DNA from: CANLBN01 sp050298695 | GTDB taxonomy: Bacteria > Pseudomonadota > Gammaproteobacteria > Pseudomonadales > Cellvibrionaceae | DNA: 64,000 nucleotides | Direction of reading: 5' to 3' | NCBI GenBank assembly: GCA_050298695.1 | Contig: JBNKUQ010000002.1 | Span: 1-64,000 of the forward strand | Shown: piece after piece, positions 60,801 through 64,000 of the stretch | How positions within the stretch are numbered: position 1 is the first letter of the stretch | Layout of the letters: every line of letters starts with the position of its first letter | Made by a program: the position numbers and the translations under genes | The notes under the pieces: generated by a model | Told to the model about the DNA's origin: nothing | The model's database searches: none | What the model saw: the letters and a program-made list of their open reading frames with translations, nothing else

Positions 60801-61444
60801 CCGGTCAATATCTTGCTGAAGGAGATAATGCAACAACCGAACGCCAATCTTTCTACGCAGTGTGGGATGCGATCAATGTCGATGACGATAATAACCTCGT
60901 TAATAATAATTTAACTAAACAAAACCTGGTCGAAAGGACTTTTTCTAGCAGTGATACAGATGACGGCACAGTATTTACAATAGCTGGTGACCCTGCCACT
61001 TATATCACTTCTAATGCTGACGGAGATGGTAATTATGGCTGGTATGTCGATCTGGAATTAGCTGAAAATAATGTATTCTTGAGAGGCAGGGTGGTGATTA
61101 ACCCTTTGTTATCGGGTGAAGTTGTCTTTTTTATTGTTTCCGTTCCTCGTCAAGGGGCTTCTTGTGACTCTGGTAGTAGTAATAGCTATCTGGTGTCACT
61201 TGACTTGCTGTCAGGTTTGGTCCCTGATTTTACGGTTTTTCCGGATGGTGATGGAAGTTCGAATTCTTCCGATACTTTCTCTAGCCCAGTAACGGAGTTA
61301 ACGAATTCTGTCGTTGGGATGGGAATAAGTGGTATTGAAAACACACTTATTTTAACTAATGAGAATAGTTCTATCACAACTAAAAACGTGACTGATGGTA
61401 GACCAATTCCCTCTGGCAGGAAGTCCTGGTCAATTATAAAGTAA
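57806..61444 (+). CDS. pilY1: PilY1 tip adhesin, second operon
   Basis: A PilY1 of 1212 residues, the usual size. Signal peptide ends at ISIHVFA^APG. The von Willebrand A domain has MIDAS LDDSGSM near residue 50 and a FSDGFMNRD strand near 335; it is not interrupted by repeats, unlike the first PilY1. The C-terminal beta-propeller shows VYVGSNDGMLHAFNA and a calcium loop DLNGDFKVDRVYAGD near residue 914. PilY1 promotes extension, adhesion and surface sensing, with calcium controlling retraction in Pseudomonas. Confidence 0.95.
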   Translation: MKAKQLIRYLLSPVVPLISIHVFAAPGVLQDAPLIVSIEPVQPNILFMLDDSGSMASLLLYSNSAVEVDGVDSNALQNNLDFTPDNSGERKRLCPAYNVLAYDPTQIYSPWPGVDENGVAFQPVTDLTSVRRDPYIASDTVNISNNRYVLDDLNDGIYVVGDCDSDNVRSIADETDPVARTNYGNWYVYYRSRQLTAKASLSNIIYGSRARVGATGLFKKNGDALNRTKGGVLIKDIDDSQEDETLAAVAAQNKAALLQYIHGTIVSDTGAGTPLKRTLLQAGRYFNSEESPDPYFFGVGKEHAESENTINSNTPILNAANSGACQQNFAVLFSDGFMNRDSSPGLGNVDGDNGPTFADTYSNTLADIAMYYFENDLVPDGSEANQLNDYVRARDPRTGSTINRQHMTTYTIAFGVNGNLSGNPGEVGFDEWPEPVEQSPSSIDDMRHAAWNGRGRFLNSSNPRKLNEDLDSIFDDIYGRTEGTAAAATVSSGLLETTTQLFTAKYDSSDWSGDLTSQLFDSNGLLEEENEWSAKGRLNKRVEDDNGDTSYTNSRTILTYSVDLNDFNNLSNTGGVVFDYANLHTSQQAILTSATFDSWTETDENFAIALVDYLKGSKIYETGVITDYILDNEDADDYPDVFRSRNGNYLGAIVNSSPQYVGPPNDKYPDQIQSSSALYNSFKTSRANRTPLVYVGSNDGMLHAFNAAVNVSNEGDVSVSNDGGEEVFTYIPGLLTEKLPNLASPNYQYQAYVDATPTVRDVYIGTDSTSGASTSVDAWRTYLVGGFRSGAKGIYVLDVTDPVGTFASSITTDAQKAASIVKFEYTHPDLGYTFSRPQIAKLNDGKWVAIFGNGYNADGDGRAKLFIVDLATGQAVDILDTGVGNNAGGSCLDEDASDGDAASDCNGLSSPTLVDLNGDFKVDRVYAGDLHGNMWAFDIENTSSDAWTSNKLFTANRSGDGECTSTTCRQPITVKPEVTLHPSRRSSSTKPNILVFFGTGQYLAEGDNATTERQSFYAVWDAINVDDDNNLVNNNLTKQNLVERTFSSSDTDDGTVFTIAGDPATYITSNADGDGNYGWYVDLELAENNVFLRGRVVINPLLSGEVVFFIVSVPRQGASCDSGSSNSYLVSLDLLSGLVPDFTVFPDGDGSSNSSDTFSSPVTELTNSVVGMGISGIENTLILTNENSSITTKNVTDGRPIPSGRKSWSIIK

Positions 61445-61484
61445 GTACATAGAATCTTTAATCGCAGATAAATTGGATGCATAA

Positions 61485-61943
61485 ATGGTGACATTAGAAC
61501 GCTCAGAAAATATAAAGGGATTTACGCTTGTAGAACTACTAGTGGTGGTGGTTATCCTCTCTATTTTAGCCGCAGTAGCAATACCATCTTACCAGGCATA
61601 TATAGAGGATGGCCGACGTTCAGAGTGCCAGGCTTTTGCTCTGGATATTGCTTCGCGACAAGAGCGTCATTGGACGCAACAATCAACTTACGGTAATTTA
61701 GATGCCGGTTCTCCTGAGTCATCAGAAGGCGCAGGAGATGCCGTGGCTGCGAATAATGATCTAGGTATGCCTAATGGTAATCAAAGTGAAAATGGTTATT
61801 GTAGTGCTATCGTTGTAGGAGGTGATAGCTTTACTATTCAGGTAACAATGACGCCTGCGGATACGGAGTGTGGAGTACTAACCTTAAGAAACACTGGAGA
61901 GCGCACAAGCGAACGAGGTAATGCTGCTGAGTGTTGGCGTTAA
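61485..61943 (+). CDS. pilE: PilE minor pilin, second operon
   Basis: Prepilin of 152 residues, leader MVTLERSENIKG^FTLVELLVVVVILSILAAVAIPSYQAYIEDGRRSECQAFALDIASRQERHWTQQSTYGN. The C-terminal Cys residues (one near CSAIVVGG, then ECGVL and ECWR) fit PilE disulfides. Its TAA overlaps the TAA of the convergent fimT gene. Confidence 0.92.
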   Translation: MVTLERSENIKGFTLVELLVVVVILSILAAVAIPSYQAYIEDGRRSECQAFALDIASRQERHWTQQSTYGNLDAGSPESSEGAGDAVAANNDLGMPNGNQSENGYCSAIVVGGDSFTIQVTMTPADTECGVLTLRNTGERTSERGNAAECWR

Positions 61944-62488
61944 GTACATTTTTCCAACGCTTCTTCTTGACTTGCTTTTCTCGCTCTACCCGTTCTGTAA
62001 ATGATTAATTGCTTTGCATAAACATTTCCGCTTTTTATTAGGCAATACGTTAACCTACCGTTTTGATTCGCTGTGCTACCGTCAGCTTTAAAGCGAAGGT
62101 AGCGCAAGCTTCCCGAAGCATGCCATTTAATAGTCTCATTGTTGTCATGGCCTGGATTTTCAATAAGGGTTTCCACTCTTAATAATTGTTCGTCTTCGCT
62201 TCTTATTTTATCATTATCATTATCCACAAAGATCATCAAATCATGTTTCCAATCATTAATACAGTCGAGTTGATTATTAGTTGGGCACAAAATAACTTGG
62301 CTATGATAGTTAACCGCTTGTATTCGAGTGAATTGAACTAAGGTGAAAAGCTGGTTATAAATATTTGTAGCTTTGTTATTGTTCAGTAAAGCCTGTAGTG
62401 ATGGGATAGCGCTAGCTGCTAAAATACAGAGAATAGCGAGAGAGACAAGTAAATTGAGTAAAGTGAAACCGTAGAATATCCTTTTCAT
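61940..62488 (-). CDS. fimT: FimT-like GspH-family pilin with Asn at position +5
   Basis: A 182-residue prepilin on the opposite strand to the operon. The leader is MKRIFYG^FTLLNLLVSLAILCILAASAIPSLQALLNNN; the residue at mature +5 is Asn instead of the near-invariant Glu. The domain is GspH/FimT: FTLVQFTRIQAVNYHSQVILCPTNNQLDC, then NDWKHDLMIFVDNDNDKI and GRARKAS near the end. In Pseudomonas fimT lies near pilR in the same position; FimT there is linked to DNA uptake and is separate from FimU. Name by position and family. Confidence 0.8.
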   Translation of the reverse strand: MKRIFYGFTLLNLLVSLAILCILAASAIPSLQALLNNNKATNIYNQLFTLVQFTRIQAVNYHSQVILCPTNNQLDCINDWKHDLMIFVDNDNDKIRSEDEQLLRVETLIENPGHDNNETIKWHASGSLRYLRFKADGSTANQNGRLTYCLIKSGNVYAKQLIIYRTGRARKASQEEALEKCT

Positions 62489-62629
62489 GGTGAGCTCCTT
62501 CCTTGGGCTGTTGAATGAATTAGTTGTTTAAATAAATAATCTAGCTAAGTAAACGATCTAGATAAAACCTATAATTAAAACAATAAGCGTTATTTCCCTA
62601 TGCAAACGTTTAACTATAATACACCATCA

Positions 62630-64000
62630 TTATTCATCGTCAATCCCTAATTTCTTTAGACGATAACGCAATGAGCGAAAAGTGATGCCTAATGTTTTTG
62701 CGGTATTGGTTCGGTTCCAGCGGTTTTGTTCAAGGTGTTCGGTAATAATATTTTTCTCAATATTTTCTAAATAATCGTCAAGCGACATTGCTTCGGCATC
62801 GTAATGGAGCAAAGCGTTTGTCTGCACTTGTTCTTTAAGCAGGTATTGTTCGGTGATTTTAGTATTTTCATTTTCATGATGTTGAGAAAAAGTATTAGCG
62901 TCTTCTCTATTTAGGTTGAGATCATGGGGTTCAATGCCCATATCGCCGCAGAGGGCACAGGCGCGCTCCAATATATTCTCCAGCTCTCTCACATTGCCGG
63001 GAAAAGTGTATTGGCTCAACAAACTCATCGCTTCGCTTGTAATATTGGTCCTGTGGCTTGCATTTTTTTCGGCAATTCGTTGTAGTAACTTTTCGGTAAG
63101 AAGAGGGATATCTTCTCGGCGTTGCCGAAGTGCTGGCACATTAATTTCAATGACATTGATGCGATAATAAAGGTCATTTCTAAATAAACCTTGCTTGATC
63201 GCGTCGAGAAGATTTTTATGGGTGGCGCTTAAAATACGTATATTTATAGAAATTTCTTTTTGAGAGCCAACGGGCCGGATGCTTTTCTCTTGTATGGCAC
63301 GTAATAGTTTAACTTGCATGTCCATCGGTAAGTCGGCGACTTCGTCTAAAAATAAAGTACCACCTTCTGCGCTTTGGAACAGTCCTTGTTTATCTTGATG
63401 TGCACCCGTAAAGCTCCCTTTTACATGTCCAAAGAATTCACTTTCCATAAGCTCTTTTGGGATGGCGCCACAGTTAACTGCGATAAAAGGTTTGCTGTGT
63501 CGATTGCTTGCTTTGTGGATGGCGCGAGCCACTAATTCTTTACCGCTTCCAGATTCTCCATGAATAAAAACAGGTGCTTGAGAGCGAGAAACTTTTGCAA
63601 TGTTATCTTTGAGTTTTTCTATGGTTTTTGATTGTCCAATGATGTCATTAATACCGTCATTGGCCCTTCTTTGTCGATTGACGCTTAACGCACTGGTAAT
63701 AAGGTTGCGTAAGTGAGTTAAGTCAACAGGTTTGTTAATAAAGTCAAAAGCACCGCGCTTCATTGCATCGATGGCAATATCCATGGAGCCATGTGCTGTT
63801 ATCACTACAACGGGAGTGGGTTTTTCTTGAGACTGTGTTAGTTTGACAATATCAATGCCAGAGCCATCGGGTAGTTTTAAATCGGTGAGGCATAAATCAA
63901 ACTTGTTACTCTCTAATTGTTCTTTGGCGTCACTAAAATTTGCAGCGCAAATGGTATTGTGTCCCATCCGCTCCAGTGTCATAGAGAGTAGCCCGCGAAT
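62630..64000 (-). CDS. pilR: Sigma-54 response regulator PilR, C-terminal part
   Basis: A NtrC-type activator truncated by the window edge; the frame is open to 64000 (IRGLLS before the internal Met). The receiver domain shows the phospho-acceptor Asp in FDLCLTDLKLPDGSG and Lys in FINKPVD; the AAA+ domain has HGESGSGKELVARAIH (Walker A), a GSFTGA loop that contacts sigma-54, and GGTLFLDEVADLP (Walker B); the C-terminus is a Fis-type helix-turn-helix (NRTNTAKTLGITFRSLRYRLKKLGI). PilR controls the major pilin promoter with RpoN. pilS should lie just outside. Confidence 0.94.
   Translation of the reverse strand: MRGLLSMTLERMGHNTICAANFSDAKEQLESNKFDLCLTDLKLPDGSGIDIVKLTQSQEKPTPVVVITAHGSMDIAIDAMKRGAFDFINKPVDLTHLRNLITSALSVNRQRRANDGINDIIGQSKTIEKLKDNIAKVSRSQAPVFIHGESGSGKELVARAIHKASNRHSKPFIAVNCGAIPKELMESEFFGHVKGSFTGAHQDKQGLFQSAEGGTLFLDEVADLPMDMQVKLLRAIQEKSIRPVGSQKEISINIRILSATHKNLLDAIKQGLFRNDLYYRINVIEINVPALRQRREDIPLLTEKLLQRIAEKNASHRTNITSEAMSLLSQYTFPGNVRELENILERACALCGDMGIEPHDLNLNREDANTFSQHHENENTKITEQYLLKEQVQTNALLHYDAEAMSLDDYLENIEKNIITEHLEQNRWNRTNTAKTLGITFRSLRYRLKKLGIDDE

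Overview
The window looks like a chromosome segment from a marine-type gammaproteobacterium near the Pseudomonadales/Cellvibrionales. I judge this from the moderate-to-low GC content and from two core gene neighbourhoods whose order matches Pseudomonas: mreBCD-yhdP ... npr-rapZ-ptsN-rpoN-lptBAC-kdsC-kdsD-yrbG, and rpsT ... murJ-ribF-ileS-lspA-fkpB-ispH-fimU-pilVWXY1E-fimT-pilR. No rRNA, tRNA, CRISPR array, phage or intact insertion sequence was recognised.

Layout. 1-5919: 3' end of mreB, then mreC, mreD and yhdP (cell shape and envelope). 6200-14122: a complete type IV pilus minor-pilin operon (GspH/FimU-like, PilV, PilW, PilX, a 1555-residue PilY1, PilE). It sits where tldD, pmbA and nitrilase genes lie in relatives; maf and rng are also missing between mreD and yhdP. 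14134-19541 (minus): darP, mgtE, npr, rapZ, ptsN, an inverted-repeat element in place of hpf, and rpoN. 19819-23776: an insertion with a membrane-anchored amidohydrolase, a LysR regulator divergent from pirin and an FMN reductase, and a DUF2798 gene fragment. 23825-28231 (minus): lptB, lptA, a frameshifted lptC, kdsC, kdsD, yrbG. 28284-33416: an orphan mlaC, a NIF3-like gene, two Nudix hydrolases, DUF3135 and DUF1289 genes, two copies of a MITE-like repeat, and corB. 33484-37219 (minus): a PilZ protein, a DUF1631 protein and ypjD. 37365-38172: rpsT and a small unknown protein. 38380-43129 (minus): a four-gene glucosylglycerate operon. 43369-54783: murJ, an ATP-grasp/acyltransferase-like pair, a REC-GGDEF diguanylate cyclase, then ribF-ileS-lspA-fkpB-ispH. 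54955-64000: the canonical second minor-pilin operon, a lone FimT pilin, and the 3' part of pilR.

How the genes work together. Surface motility and attachment dominate: two minor-pilin/PilY1 sets, an extra FimT, the PilR activator and its sigma factor RpoN, plus c-di-GMP genes (GGDEF and PilZ/DUF1631). Envelope biogenesis is the second theme (Mre, YhdP, Lpt/Kds, MlaC, MurJ, LspA). The glucosylglycerate operon appears to encode synthesis, dephosphorylation, phosphorolysis and glycerate recycling, a closed compatible-solute cycle.

The most interesting signals are: the PilY1 whose von Willebrand A domain is split by three tandem beta-sandwich-like repeats; the lptC frameshift at a run of nine A; the closed glucosylglycerate cycle; a MITE whose terminal repeat supplies the ribosome-binding site of the next gene; two perfect CRP-type palindromes; and the uncharacterised ATP-grasp/acyltransferase pair.
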